From positions 1 through 38,504 of the forward strand of contig JADJOD010000044.1 in the NCBI GenBank assembly GCA_016713985.1: a stretch of 38,504 nucleotides of DNA, in the 5' to 3' direction. This DNA is from Lewinellaceae bacterium. Lineage in GTDB: Bacteria; Bacteroidota; Bacteroidia; Chitinophagales; Saprospiraceae. The position numbers were made by a program, and so were the translations under genes. This document shows, in pieces, positions 1-9,500 of the stretch; the first letter of the stretch is position 1, and every line of letters starts with the position of its first letter. Below the pieces are notes generated by a model that made no database searches, was not told the origin of the DNA, and worked only from the letters and a program-made list of their open reading frames with translations.

Positions 1-1
1 G

Positions 2-325
2 ATACTTCCCGGGCCGGTAGCCGGAACCCCCGGGAGCCTGGACGATGAAATTGGCCAAAGCGCCGTCAAGCCGTTTTCCTCGGAAGAAATTTCCCTGATC
101 GACGAGACCGGACAAATTACCGGTCGCAAAATCCGGGTAGACCGGTATTGGGACAAAGAACAGTTGTATATTTTCAGGGAAGACCTTCTGGAGTTATACC
201 TCTTGCCCGGAAAGGATTTGCCAAAACCTGCCGTACTGATTGAAGAAGACGGTGTTGTTTTTCTCAAAATGCCGGATGGAAGTCGACTGCATCTGGAAAT
301 GTCCGGAAAGGAAATGCCATTTTGA
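2..325 (+). CDS. C-terminal end of an unidentified protein (5' partial)
   Basis: The frame is open from base 2 to a TGA at 323-325 and encodes about 107 residues, so only the carboxyl end of the gene is in the window. The fragment is charged and reads as soluble, with short beta-like stretches (VLIEEDGVVFLKMPDG) and no membrane segment or sorting domain. I do not recognise the family. It ends 26 bases before the papain-like peptidase on the same strand and could share its transcript. A 98-residue reading from 240 overlaps it in another frame and is rejected, because this frame has more natural codon use and runs unbroken from the window edge. Confidence 0.6.
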   Translation: MLPGPVAGTPGSLDDEIGQSAVKPFSSEEISLIDETGQITGRKIRVDRYWDKEQLYIFREDLLELYLLPGKDLPKPAVLIEEDGVVFLKMPDGSRLHLEMSGKEMPF

Positions 326-351
326 AACCTTTTTAAACTGGATGATTCCGC

Positions 352-1236
352 ATGAAAACACTCGTTTTTGCCGTTATTTCAATATCACTTTTGATATCCC
401 GAACTACTTTCGCACAAGAGTCGGCGGGCGGTGGCCTGGAAGAAACCGATACCGGTTACCTTGCCAGCGGAGAGGTGGATACAACAGCCCGAAGCACAGA
501 CAAACAACCGCCCGGGCGATTCTATTTTCGCGATGAAATTGACATTCCGGTGTTTGATCAGTTCAAGTTGCCGGCTTGTGTGGGCTATGCGATTGCATCT
601 TCGGTGGGCATCCGGCTCAATACCTATTGCAGGAACGACTGTAATTGCCGGCAAAATCTGTCGCCATTCTCCGCTTCCTATATTTTTAATCAAATTTACC
701 GGGAAGGCGCCAAAGGTATTTCCCTGGCGACCGGCCTCGATACGCTTTGGGCACAGGGGATTTGCCCGGAAAATGACTTCAAAAACAATGGCCGCCTGGC
801 CACTAAAAAACCCGATAAAGCAGCGAGATTAGCCGCCAGCCGGTTCAGGTTCTGGCAAAAACGGGAACGCATTTTTTTCCTGCCGGATGAAATACCCGAT
901 CCTGAAAAACGCTACGCCTTGATGCTCGACCTGCTTCGTCGCCATGTTTCTGCCCGGCTACCGGTCATCGTCGGATTGCGCTGCCCGCCTGATTTTTTTA
1001 CATGTCGGGGAGGGGAATACCGGCCCGGTGAAATTCCTGAAAAAGCGAATCACGCCGTGGTGGTCACGGGTTATGACGATAAAAAGCGGGTAATTGAAAT
1101 CCTGAATTCGCAGGGTACTGACTGGGGCGACAAGGGTTTTGTACGCATTGGCTACGACGATTTTTGCAAAATGGCGCGTTATGGATACATAACAAGGTTG
1201 GACGGTGGAGCGGACGCTACTTGCAACAAGCGGTAA
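352..1236 (+). CDS. Secreted papain-like (C1-type) cysteine peptidase
   Basis: This 294-residue protein has a signal peptide (residues 1-21, ending TTFA before QE) and is expected outside the inner membrane. A papain-type catalytic set is visible: Cys76 in LPACVGYA, where papain has CWAF; His234 in NHAVVVTGYD; and Asn252 in ILNSQGTDWGDKGF, the NSWGxxWGxxG element of C1 peptidases. The region between residues 70 and 280 covers one papain domain, and there is no long propeptide or T9SS sorting domain. C1-like peptidases of this layout are common in Bacteroidota, often beside CHAT or caspase-like genes, and here a TPR-CHAT gene follows 74 bases downstream. Substrate is unknown. The start is chosen at the ATG that gives a clean signal peptide. 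Confidence 0.8.
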   Translation: MKTLVFAVISISLLISRTTFAQESAGGGLEETDTGYLASGEVDTTARSTDKQPPGRFYFRDEIDIPVFDQFKLPACVGYAIASSVGIRLNTYCRNDCNCRQNLSPFSASYIFNQIYREGAKGISLATGLDTLWAQGICPENDFKNNGRLATKKPDKAARLAASRFRFWQKRERIFFLPDEIPDPEKRYALMLDLLRRHVSARLPVIVGLRCPPDFFTCRGGEYRPGEIPEKANHAVVVTGYDDKKRVIEILNSQGTDWGDKGFVRIGYDDFCKMARYGYITRLDGGADATCNKR

Positions 1237-1310
1237 ATCAAGGGATTGACGGCTGCGACGTCGCATTTCCGGCATTGCCACCAGACCTTCCTAACCTAAA
1301 TATTCCAGAT

Positions 1311-2483
1311 ATGAAATACCTGATCCAAACCCTGTTACTGGCCTTCCTGTTTTCATCGATCCAGATGCACGGGCAGGAGTGCCAGCGCCTGCTTGACTCA
1401 TTGGACAAACAAATAACCCGGGGCGAATTTGAACTGAACGAATTGCTCCGGTTGGCCGATTCCGTCTGCCTGCAGGAAGTTGGAGAAAACGATTCGTTGT
1501 ATGGCGATTTATTAAACGCCCACGGCAGTTACATGCTCACGGCAGGCGCACCTGTCGAAGCGCTATCCTATTTTTCCCGGGCAAAAACCATTTTTCTCCG
1601 CACCCGAAAGTTTTATTCCCAAAGTATAGGTGCAACTTTCTCCAATACTGGTTACGCAAAGATACTCCTGGGCCGTTTTCAGGAAGCCCTGCTGGACTTC
1701 GATACGTCTTTACTCATCAAACAAAACCTCCGGGATACCAGTTTTTTACTCGGTGTCACCCTGCTCAACCGCGCAAACGCGCTGGTCAACCTCGGACGGC
1801 TTGAAGAAGCCAAAAACGATATGTTGCGTTCCATTCAGAACGCCAAAAACAACCGTATCGAAACCAACAGTTATCAATATCTGGTGCGCATCAGTTCCCT
1901 GGGAGTGATTTATATCTATTTGGGCGCGTGGCAGGAAGCGCTCCCGATATTTGAGGAAACCGTCGAGGTGGCCACCGGGGTTTTTGGGGAAGAAGACCCT
2001 AATACCATCGTTCTGATGAACAACCTGTCTCAAGCTTACCTGGTGTCCAAAAAATTGCGTTTGGCGGAACAGCACGGTAAAAAAACCCTGCAACTTGCCG
2101 AAAAAGTGATGCCCGATCACCCGGAAACCAACAAATACCGGCAAAATTTAGGCGTAATTTATTTGGAGGAAGGCAAATATTCCGAGGCCTTGTCGATACT
2201 GTTAAAGGCAAAAAGTATTGAAGATATCGGGCATGGCCTTGACCCGTCAACTTACGCGCTCCTGTTAAGTAACATCGGAAATGTTTATTTGTATATCAAT
2301 GATTTTGCTGCTGCGCTGCCCTATTTTACCCAAGCACGTGAACAACTGGCGGAAAGTATCGGCAGGCTTTCGCCCCGGTATGCGCTTGTAAACAGCAATC
2401 TCGCCACTTGTTATTATTATTTGGGCAACACAGAACTCGAGAATCGCTGGCGAAAGAATCTTTCGGGCTGGTTGACTCGTTAG
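1311..2483 (+). CDS. TPR-CHAT protein, N-terminal fragment (signal peptide and TPRs)
   Basis: The ATG at 1311 opens a signal peptide (MKYLIQTLLLAFLFSS..., ending near MHGQ). It is preferred over an in-frame start at 1164 that would overlap the preceding gene. The rest is an array of tetratricopeptide/Kinesin-light-chain-like helices, with motifs such as LGRFQEALLDFD, LGAWQEALPIFEE and EEGKYSEALSILLKA. TPR arrays bind partner proteins. The frame runs into TAG at 2481-2483 with a nonsense tail (RWRKNLSGWLTR), while TPR-like sequence continues in the next frame (SLAKESFGLVDS). One added base between 2439 and 2440 joins them. The whole gene would span 1311-4617, about 1100 residues, exported, with TPRs followed by a CHAT protease domain. 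Confidence 0.75.
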   Translation: MKYLIQTLLLAFLFSSIQMHGQECQRLLDSLDKQITRGEFELNELLRLADSVCLQEVGENDSLYGDLLNAHGSYMLTAGAPVEALSYFSRAKTIFLRTRKFYSQSIGATFSNTGYAKILLGRFQEALLDFDTSLLIKQNLRDTSFLLGVTLLNRANALVNLGRLEEAKNDMLRSIQNAKNNRIETNSYQYLVRISSLGVIYIYLGAWQEALPIFEETVEVATGVFGEEDPNTIVLMNNLSQAYLVSKKLRLAEQHGKKTLQLAEKVMPDHPETNKYRQNLGVIYLEEGKYSEALSILLKAKSIEDIGHGLDPSTYALLLSNIGNVYLYINDFAAALPYFTQAREQLAESIGRLSPRYALVNSNLATCYYYLGNTELENRWRKNLSGWLTR

Positions 2484-3145
2484 GTGAATCCTTTCCGGAT
2501 TATGAAAAGTTTTTGTCCAACACACTGGTATCATTAACTGAATCGGATGAGGTTTTACAACGGATGAAATCGGTGACGGAAATCGTACGTAAAAAATTTG
2601 GGGACCAAAGCCCAATATTTGCCTATTTTCTCATGAATTATGCCGCTAGCATGGGCAATTTAGGTCAGGCAAAAGCAGCACTGCCTTTGCTGGAACAATC
2701 TGAAAAAATCATGCGGCCGCAAGAAAAAGAACCCGTTTCCAATGATTATATCGGGGTGCTCCGCAATCTCGGTACTTGCCATGAACATCTGGGGAACAAA
2801 AAAAAGGCCCTCCGTTTTTACGAAAAAGCCCTCACACTCAGTCAAAAAAACGCCGATACGGAAAACGGTCTCTATTCCTTTCTCCTCATTGCGGTGGCAG
2901 ATTTGCAATCTTCAAACGGCAAGCCCAAAAAAGCCTTTGCCCGCTACGTAGCCGCTGACAGTGTGTATCGCCGGCTGACTGACCGGAGTTTTTCGGTGTT
3001 GTCCGATGCCGGCAGAGAAGCCTTCCTGGAAAGTATACGCCCGGAGATGGAACGCTGGCACACGTTTGCATGGCGGAATGTAAAACGTTTCCTGAAATCC
3101 CCGGTCTGTTGTTCAACGACGAATTGTCGGAAAAAGGCCAGTTAA
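2408..3145 (+). CDS. TPR-CHAT protein, middle fragment (TPRs)
   Basis: This is the continuation of the gene begun at 1311, in another frame. The genuine part runs from about 2440 to about 3092. It contains more TPR helices (MGNLGQAKAALPLLEQSEKI; LGNKKKALRFYEKALTLSQKN) and then the linker (ERWHTFAW) that normally precedes a CHAT domain. The residues after about 3092 (SPVCCSTTNCRKKAS) are out of frame; the proper continuation, FPEIPGLLFNDELSEKGQ, is in the third frame. One extra base near the CC at 3091-3092 restores it. The ATG at 2408 is not a real start, since the first dozen residues are out-of-frame sequence. It is not an independent gene. Confidence 0.7.
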   Translation: MLLLFGQHRTRESLAKESFGLVDSLGESFPDYEKFLSNTLVSLTESDEVLQRMKSVTEIVRKKFGDQSPIFAYFLMNYAASMGNLGQAKAALPLLEQSEKIMRPQEKEPVSNDYIGVLRNLGTCHEHLGNKKKALRFYEKALTLSQKNADTENGLYSFLLIAVADLQSSNGKPKKAFARYVAADSVYRRLTDRSFSVLSDAGREAFLESIRPEMERWHTFAWRNVKRFLKSPVCCSTTNCRKKAS

Positions 3146-4617
3146 TTTACTCTGCACGCACCGTGCTTGCTGCGCTCCAGGCCTCAGGCGACTCCCTGCT
3201 GATCAGCCGGTTTAAACAATGGCGCGACCAAAAACAAAGCATCGCCTATTATTACAGCCTTCCTTCCCATCAGCGCCTTTTTACACCCCTTGAACTGGAC
3301 AGCATTGTCCAGGTCGCCAACCTGACCGAAGCTTCACTGGTGCAAGGGTCCGACGCCTTTCGCACTGCCCGCGCGAAGGTCAACTGGCAAAACGTTCGCG
3401 ACGGCCTCCAGCCCGGGGAAGCCGCCATCGAATTCACCCGTTTCCGTTACCGCAATGGCCTTCGCCTTACCGATAGTGTGTACTACGCTGCTCTTGTGCT
3501 GCGGCGCGGCGATCGCGATCCCGTTTTTGTAAAACTATTTGAAGAAAAACAACTCGCCGGCTTCCTGCAAAATTGTGCTTCCAGGGCCGCCGACTACAAA
3601 GAATACGTCGGACTGGCCTATCGGGGTCCCCGGCTGACCACACTTTACCAACTCATCTGGCAGCCGCTCGAATCCCTGCTTACGGACGTGCATACTGTAT
3701 GGTACGCCCCGACCGGCCTTTTGCACCGCATTGCTTTTGATGCCATCGCCCCCGAAACCGGCAGGCCTTTGGTTAAAAAATACGATTTACGGCTTGTCAG
3801 CAGCACCCGCGAAGTAGTGTCCAATCGAAAACTGACAAGAGATGTTGTTCAAACTGCCTTGCTCGTGGGCGGTATCCACTACGACGCCGACAGTCTTTGC
3901 CTGGTCCGCGCCGCGAAAGGCTTGGATTCGTTGCCGGTGTTTTTGCCGGCGCCGTCTCTTACTGTGCAGCGCGGGTCATGTGAAAATGGTCCTGTGACGG
4001 ATATCCCGGGCACCAAAAAAGAAACCGATCTGCTTGTTTCAAAATTGCAGAGCCGGATGTATGTTCGTCTGTTACAGGGCTGTTCGGCCAGGGAAGAAGC
4101 GATCAAACGTTGTGGTGATCCGGAAAAACCGGATGCGCCAGGCCTGATGCACATCGCTACCCACGGTTTTTTCTGCGACGATCCCGAATCATCCGCTCCG
4201 GGCAAACCACGCCTGTTTCGTTCCGGGTTATTGCTTGCGGGGGCACAGCGCGCCCGTACCGGAAAACCCCCGTTTCAGGGCATGGAGGATGGCATTCTTT
4301 ACTCATCCGAAGTTGCCAACCTCAACCTGACCGGCACAAAACTCGTCGTGCTGTCTGCCTGTGAAACGGCCCTGGGTGATGTGCGGGGTGGTGATGGGGT
4401 CTACGGTCTGCCTCGCGGGTTTCGCCTCGCAGGGGCCGAACACGTTATGATGTCACTCTGGAAAATCAGCGATAGCGAAACTGTACTTTTTATGGAAACA
4501 CTTTATCGGCACTGGCAGCCGGAGACGGATATCCGGGCGGCTTTTTTGGCGACACAGCGGGAATTACAAGCTGCGGGAAAAGGGGAAGAAGTATGGGCGG
4601 CATTTATTCTGCTGTAA
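3070..4617 (+). CDS. TPR-CHAT protein, C-terminal fragment with the CHAT (caspase-like) domain
   Basis: The genuine sequence starts near 3092 and runs to TAA at 4617. The last 250 or so residues form a CHAT domain, the caspase-fold peptidase associated with TPRs. Both catalytic residues are present: His in HIATHGFF (codon 4162-4164) and Cys in LSACETALGD (codon 4360-4362), followed by the family's GVYGLPRGFRLAGAEHVMMSLW. The preceding 200 residues match the alpha-helical and beta linker region common in such proteins (LLTDVHTVWYAPTGLLHRIAFDAI). With the upstream fragments this is an exported TPR-CHAT protein, a type frequent in Bacteroidota and cyanobacteria. In known cases (gRAMP/Craspase TPR-CHAT) the TPRs control the protease; the target here is unknown. 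Confidence 0.85.
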   Translation: MAECKTFPEIPGLLFNDELSEKGQLIYSARTVLAALQASGDSLLISRFKQWRDQKQSIAYYYSLPSHQRLFTPLELDSIVQVANLTEASLVQGSDAFRTARAKVNWQNVRDGLQPGEAAIEFTRFRYRNGLRLTDSVYYAALVLRRGDRDPVFVKLFEEKQLAGFLQNCASRAADYKEYVGLAYRGPRLTTLYQLIWQPLESLLTDVHTVWYAPTGLLHRIAFDAIAPETGRPLVKKYDLRLVSSTREVVSNRKLTRDVVQTALLVGGIHYDADSLCLVRAAKGLDSLPVFLPAPSLTVQRGSCENGPVTDIPGTKKETDLLVSKLQSRMYVRLLQGCSAREEAIKRCGDPEKPDAPGLMHIATHGFFCDDPESSAPGKPRLFRSGLLLAGAQRARTGKPPFQGMEDGILYSSEVANLNLTGTKLVVLSACETALGDVRGGDGVYGLPRGFRLAGAEHVMMSLWKISDSETVLFMETLYRHWQPETDIRAAFLATQRELQAAGKGEEVWAAFILL

Positions 4618-4701
4618 AATTTTTATGAAGCAGGTGGTTTACCATTTGGAGGTTGAAACGATTATCAGGTATCTGTTGATCCAAATCCAAACTCCTGCTT
4701 T

Positions 4702-5319
4702 ATGAAAAACTGGATTTATTTGATTTTTCTGCTTGCCGGCCCCGGTATCTGTGCCCAGGCGCCCGTTGCTTCCGGCAAAATCCCGTTTCAGGTTCCCCGT
4801 GACTCGTCCGTGCTGCTGTTGCCCGTTTTTCTTCAATACGAAGACATTTACACCGACAACCCGCTTGACCCGGCAAAACACAAAGGCCGCGAATCGGGGA
4901 AAATATTTGACAGCCTGGCGATCCAGAACCTTACACAAGCAGGCATCCGGGCATTTATGGCCGATCCGGCCGACTCCCTCCAGGGCAGTTTGATTGCCGC
5001 CGGCAAAAACCTGCTGCGCCCCGTCACACCGGCGGCGCTGCGCACAAGTATCGCAGAAGTTGCCCGGAATGCCCGATGCCGGTACGTCCTGGCCTGTTCC
5101 TTTCGGGTAAAAGTTGGTCCGGGCGGATACTGGGACCCCAACTCAGGCGCCATCGGTTCAAACGCTTCGTATGCCCGGTTTCACGTCAGTCTGCTCGATC
5201 CGTACACAACGGATGGAAAACCCTGCTGGACGCAGGATGTGGAACTGCGCAAACTGCCGCAGCCCGATTCCAAACGCTTCAGCGAAGCCGTTCAATTGCT
5301 TTTTCAACTTTTAAAATAA
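4702..5319 (+). CDS. Exported protein of unknown function (possible CsgG/GNA1162-like fold)
   Basis: This 205-residue protein has an N-terminal signal peptide (MKNWIYLIFLLAGPGICAQ). The mature part begins with a beta-strand (SSVLLLPVF), then helical stretches, then two late strands (CRYVLACSFRVKV and ARFHVSLLDPYTTDGKPCWTQDVEL). This order resembles small periplasmic or lipoprotein alpha/beta proteins of the CsgG/LpoB/GNA1162 type, where the last strands carry 'D..TGK..W'. That resemblance is by eye only. It lies 7 bases before the next exported gene, which has the same general layout, so the two probably form an operon and may be partners. It follows the CHAT gene by 84 bases. Confidence 0.6.
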   Translation: MKNWIYLIFLLAGPGICAQAPVASGKIPFQVPRDSSVLLLPVFLQYEDIYTDNPLDPAKHKGRESGKIFDSLAIQNLTQAGIRAFMADPADSLQGSLIAAGKNLLRPVTPAALRTSIAEVARNARCRYVLACSFRVKVGPGGYWDPNSGAIGSNASYARFHVSLLDPYTTDGKPCWTQDVELRKLPQPDSKRFSEAVQLLFQLLK

Positions 5320-5326
5320 ATCTGCC

Positions 5327-5965
5327 ATGAAAAATTCTGGTATTTCGATCTGCCGCTCTGCGGCGGGCATGTCCGCCCTTTGCCTTGTAATAACGTTTAT
5401 GGCTTGTAGCCCCGGTATCGTCACGCCACTGTATCAGGACGCCGAATTCACAAAAGTACCCGTCGCGGAATCCGTTTACCTGATGCCGGTCATCGACTTG
5501 CGGGTAGACAAAAGCAAAAACCTGCGGCTCGACGACAACGCTTTCAAACACCTTTCTCCTGCGTTTGAAAAAAAAGGTTTCCGGCCGCTCCGGGTTGTGA
5601 AGGACCGGAAATTAGTAGAATCCATGATGGAAGACGATTTTACACAGCCCGACTCCAGTTACCTGGCCACCCTCGGGCCGGCGGAAGCGCGGTGGCTTTT
5701 TTATCCTCTGCTCCATGATTTCAAGTCGAAACTCACCTTCGGGAGCACGGCCAATGCCGAAATATCCGGGTACATCATCGATAAAAAACGCGGCAGGATC
5801 GTGTGGCGGCACAAAGGCATCGGGCAGGCCGGGCAAGGCGGGTTGATTGGTATGGCCATGAAAGGAATGGTGGGGGAAGAGGCGGTGAACAGCGCATTAC
5901 ATTCATTAGCCGCAGCCATTCCGAAGAATGCGGATCCGGCCGGGCGGGGGAACGCAAAAAAATGA
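5327..5965 (+). CDS. Putative lipoprotein (possible CsgG/GNA1162-like fold)
   Basis: This 212-residue protein begins with a hydrophobic segment ending in a cysteine (LVITFMACSPG) that fits a lipobox only loosely, since the -3 position is Phe. It is probably a lipoprotein. The body has an early strand (SVYLMPVIDLRVD), a helix-strand unit (AFEKKGFRPLRVV), a region ending LGPAEARWLFYPLLHDF, and late strands (NAEISGYIIDKKRGRIVWRHKG) that recall the 'VDxxTGKxxW' end of GNA1162/DUF799-type lipoproteins. A glycine- and methionine-rich stretch (GLIGMAMKGMVG) precedes a final helix. It starts 7 bases after the preceding exported gene and is likely co-transcribed. Function is unknown. Confidence 0.6.
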   Translation: MKNSGISICRSAAGMSALCLVITFMACSPGIVTPLYQDAEFTKVPVAESVYLMPVIDLRVDKSKNLRLDDNAFKHLSPAFEKKGFRPLRVVKDRKLVESMMEDDFTQPDSSYLATLGPAEARWLFYPLLHDFKSKLTFGSTANAEISGYIIDKKRGRIVWRHKGIGQAGQGGLIGMAMKGMVGEEAVNSALHSLAAAIPKNADPAGRGNAKK

Positions 5966-6065
5966 AGGAAACTTTTTTAGATCAACGGCAACTGCCCGGG
6001 TTATCGCTACCTCCGCAGCAATTCCGGCAAAACCACTTTTACAAAACCTGTTCACTTATCCAATT

Positions 6066-6491
6066 ATGAAAAACGCAGCATTTCTTCTGTTCGGCCTTTT
6101 GCTGGCCGCTTCCACTCTTTCCGCACAAAACCCCGCTTTAACCCCTATTGTCATCAAAAACAACCGTTTTTATCAGGATGGAAACCGTTTGAAACCCAAT
6201 CAGGAGTTGTCTTCGGTACTTGCACTGGCGCGATGCGGCGAGGTCGATGATTCACTGCGCAAAGCCAAATCATTACAAACAACCGGCACGGTTATCATGG
6301 GTGTTGGAGTCGGCCTGATGGCGATCAGCCTGGTATCACAAGCCAAAGGAAACAGCTCGGCCGGGTTAATGCTCGGTGGAGCGGTTGTCGAATTGATCGG
6401 GGTGGGGTTCCTGTTGCCGGCGGCCAAACACCGAAAAAAAGCGGTGAATACGTACAACGATGTTGCGCGTGGAGGCGCCTGTGGAAACTGA
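6066..6491 (+). CDS. Small exported/membrane protein of unknown function
   Basis: This 141-residue protein starts at the ATG at 6066, which opens a clear signal peptide (MKNAAFLLFGLLLAASTLSAQ). Longer in-frame readings from 5928 overlap the previous gene. Residues of about 25-55 are polar (IVIKNNRFYQDGNRLKPNQE). Two glycine-rich hydrophobic segments follow (GTVIMGVGVGLMAISLV and AGLMLGGAVVELIGVGFLL), and then a basic end with AVNTYNDVA. Two short hydrophobic segments with a KAVxxYN-like tail recur in small uncharacterised Bacteroidota membrane proteins, which I recall as a pattern only and not as a named family. No function can be assigned. Confidence 0.6.
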   Translation: MKNAAFLLFGLLLAASTLSAQNPALTPIVIKNNRFYQDGNRLKPNQELSSVLALARCGEVDDSLRKAKSLQTTGTVIMGVGVGLMAISLVSQAKGNSSAGLMLGGAVVELIGVGFLLPAAKHRKKAVNTYNDVARGGACGN

Positions 6492-6528
6492 CGTGTTTTT
6501 TTCACCGATCACTCCTTTGCCCGAAATT

Positions 6529-6558
6529 TTGTTTTGGGCGGAGGAGTGATTACTTTTG
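6529..6558 (+). promoter_or_regulatory. Bacteroidota-type promoter before the 2670-residue surface protein gene
   Basis: A TTG at 6529-6531 (within TTTTG) is followed by 19 bases and then TACTTTTG at 6551-6558. This matches the Bacteroidota sigma-A consensus of TTTG, about 19 bases, TAnnTTTG. Transcription would begin roughly at 6565, leaving a short leader before the ATG at 6586. It is the best promoter match I found in the window. Confidence 0.6.
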
Positions 6559-6585
6559 GTATCCTTCTCAAAAAGTGCTCCTGCC

Positions 6586-9500
6586 ATGAAAACACCCTTT
6601 TCCGCTTTTTTCGGCCCTGTTTTTCTGCTTTTTTCCACTTTTCTGCAAGCGCAGCAACCCGCGAACGACCTTTGTGCCAATGCCTCGGTGATTGCGATTT
6701 CCGGCGCCGGTTATGATTACGGAATATTTACATCGGGCACTGCGGATTTAGCCAATGCCACCGGTGAATCCGGGGAGTACTTCTATTTTGCACTGCAGGG
6801 GCATGTAAAATCCGTGTGGTATGAATTTACCCTGACGACCAGGCGCAATTTAAAAGTGGAGATGTCGGGCGCGGGGCTGGCCAATGCGGCGATCACCCTC
6901 TATCGTCCTTCCAATTGCCTGCCCGGCCAGAGCAGCCTTTCGGGCGCCCTGAACGGTGACGCAGGCGGATTTATTGAAAATGCGTGCTCGGAATACGGCA
7001 CTTACCGCATACAGGTCACGGCCCCGGCCAGTCTGAATGCGTCGGTGGTTATAAAAATCACCCTCGGCTGCCCCAGCCACCTGACCGACTCCAAATACGA
7101 CTGCCCGGCCAATGCTTTTGCGTTCAATGCAGACAATCCGCTCCCGCAGAGCAGCAGCAGTACCGGTATCCATACCATCGGCTGCCAAAGCCTCGACGAC
7201 ACGACCGAATATGCATGTCTGCCTCTGCCGGATAAAACGGAGTACCGGCAAAGCACCTGGTACGTGTTCAAAACCGGTAGCAAGGTGGATTTGCTTTCAT
7301 TCAATTGCTACCTCGGTTCTTCAGGCGGCAAACTCGGTTACCGGCTTTTGCAGGGCGACGTGCGGCCCGCCGGCCCGGCCGGGCTGCCGCAGATCGCCTG
7401 CGGACTGGCGAAAGAGGACTCTTATACACGCTACATCGAGTTTCCGTGCCAGTTGCTGCCCAATACAACCTACAGCATCGCGCTTTATTTCCACAAGGAT
7501 TACATGTATACTAATTTTAATCTGATTGCCCGGCAGCGAAGCGAAACGGCCACCGGCTGGCCCAAACCGGTGCAAGCGCCCGTTGCCGCCGCCAATCAAC
7601 TCGGCGCTTTACCCGACGGCGGCCCCACCAAATGGTTCGATCAATTCGATTGCAGCGCATTTATCAGCCAAAACCCCTGCCCGCCCGCCAACCCCGCTTC
7701 GGGGACGGTGGTTATCGGCACAGGCAACAATGCCAAAACGTTCGACCTCGCTACCTGGGCCACCTTCACGCTGTCGAGCGACGCAAACGTGGAATTCCAA
7801 TACTACAACTACAATTATTACAACGCCTTTCACACGCGTATTTTCCGGAAAACACTCGGCAACAGCTGCCCTTCGCCGGATCCCGCCACCGACCTGATTT
7901 ATGAATTTTCCGGCATAAACGGATCGGCCGATTGTTTGCCCCAGGGAGATTATTCCATACAGGTGTTGTCCAGTTCGGTTTATCCATTCCAGTCGGCAAC
8001 CGGGTTCTGGAATGATTGGACATACGGCAACCTGGGCACCGATTTTGAATTTCGTTTCAACGTACAATACCTGCCCGCCAACGGACTTTTTATGCTCGAC
8101 ACGCCGGGGGCTTTTGATTCGATCAATATGTTCAACCCCTTGCAAAACAACGTTTTGTACAATTCAACACCGGCAGTTTTTGTTTGTAACAACACCGTTT
8201 TGCCCGCCAATGGAGTTTGTTCCGGGGATACAAAAGCCATGTACCGCGAATTCAAACTCGACGAAGACGGCCTGCTTTGTATGATGAACCTTCGCACCGA
8301 CGATTATCCGGATCCGCCGGTCCATTACGAACTTTTCCAGGCCGACGCCAATGCCAATGCCAATGCGCAGAATACACACAATGCCGGCCAGACCATCACC
8401 GGCATGACCGACTACCTCGGCGTTTGTATCGATTACGACGACAATACCTACACCCCGGCCGGCATCGACACGTTTTGTACCTGTGCCACCGCCGGCACCT
8501 ACACGCTGGTGAGTCTCGGCGACTCCACGAACCCCGGAAAAGGCGACGCGCCGAAGTTCAGGTTTAAAACTTTAAAAACCATCCACGACAGCCGCGCCAA
8601 TGCCGAAACTGTTGCGCTGGGACCCGTGCCGGGCGCCTATACGAGTCAACCCGATGTGTTCTCCTGCGCCGACAATCTGGGCGCCATGCCGCCTTGCGGA
8701 AATCGCAAAAAACTGATTTTCAGGCAGTTTTATCTTCCTTCTCCTGCGGTTGTTTCCATTTCCGAAACGGGCAACAACAGCAGTGTGCTCAGCCTTTTCC
8801 AGGGCCAGGCAACCGATGCCGCCAGTGCGCTGGCACTGGTGACGCCGGGTTGTTTTACAACCTATGAGTTTACGGACGAATGCACCCCACTCGATGCCGG
8901 ATGGTACACGGTGGTGTCCTACGGCGCCGGTCCAAACTATACCGACAAACGAATCTGGAACAACCTCGGCAACGCGGCGGACGTGGGCAAAACGAGTAAA
9001 ATCAGCATCAGTCTTGCACCGGCTATTATACCGAATTACAACCGGCCCAACAAAGCATACCAGGCCGGCACGACGGACTGGACGCCGCTGCCTCCTGCCA
9101 ATCCCAATGCCATAACCGGTAAATTGTACACTTTGGGCACAGAACATTTTTGCGCCCCGGATACTCCCTTCATCTCCAACAGTATTTTGCCCTGCGCCGC
9201 CGGGTTCAACCGGATCGCTTTTTATGTTTTTACAATCACAAAAAACTCTTTTGTACAAATCAGGGGTGTCGACCAAGGTTTTTACGTGGAGGTTTTCCCC
9301 TTCAACGTGACGGCGTCTCCCGCTTCGCTGCTTTCGGTTCCTCCTGTTTATCAATGCCTTAGTATAGAAAAAGATTACCGTCAAATCTGCGACCTGCCGC
9401 CCGGCACTTATACGATCGCCATTTTTGCCGCTAATGTGCATAAAGGAACTTCGCTTACACCCTCTTTGTACGTGGAGGCCGTCGGCGCCTCGCGTTTCGA

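Noticed and set aside
240..536. 98-residue ORF at the left end
   Set aside because: It overlaps the end of the gene open from base 2 and the signal peptide of the peptidase at 352, both in better-supported frames.
2400..3145. Programmed -1 frameshifting in the TPR-CHAT gene
   Set aside because: No X-XXY-YYZ slippery heptamer was seen at either junction, and similar breaks occur in unrelated genes of the window.
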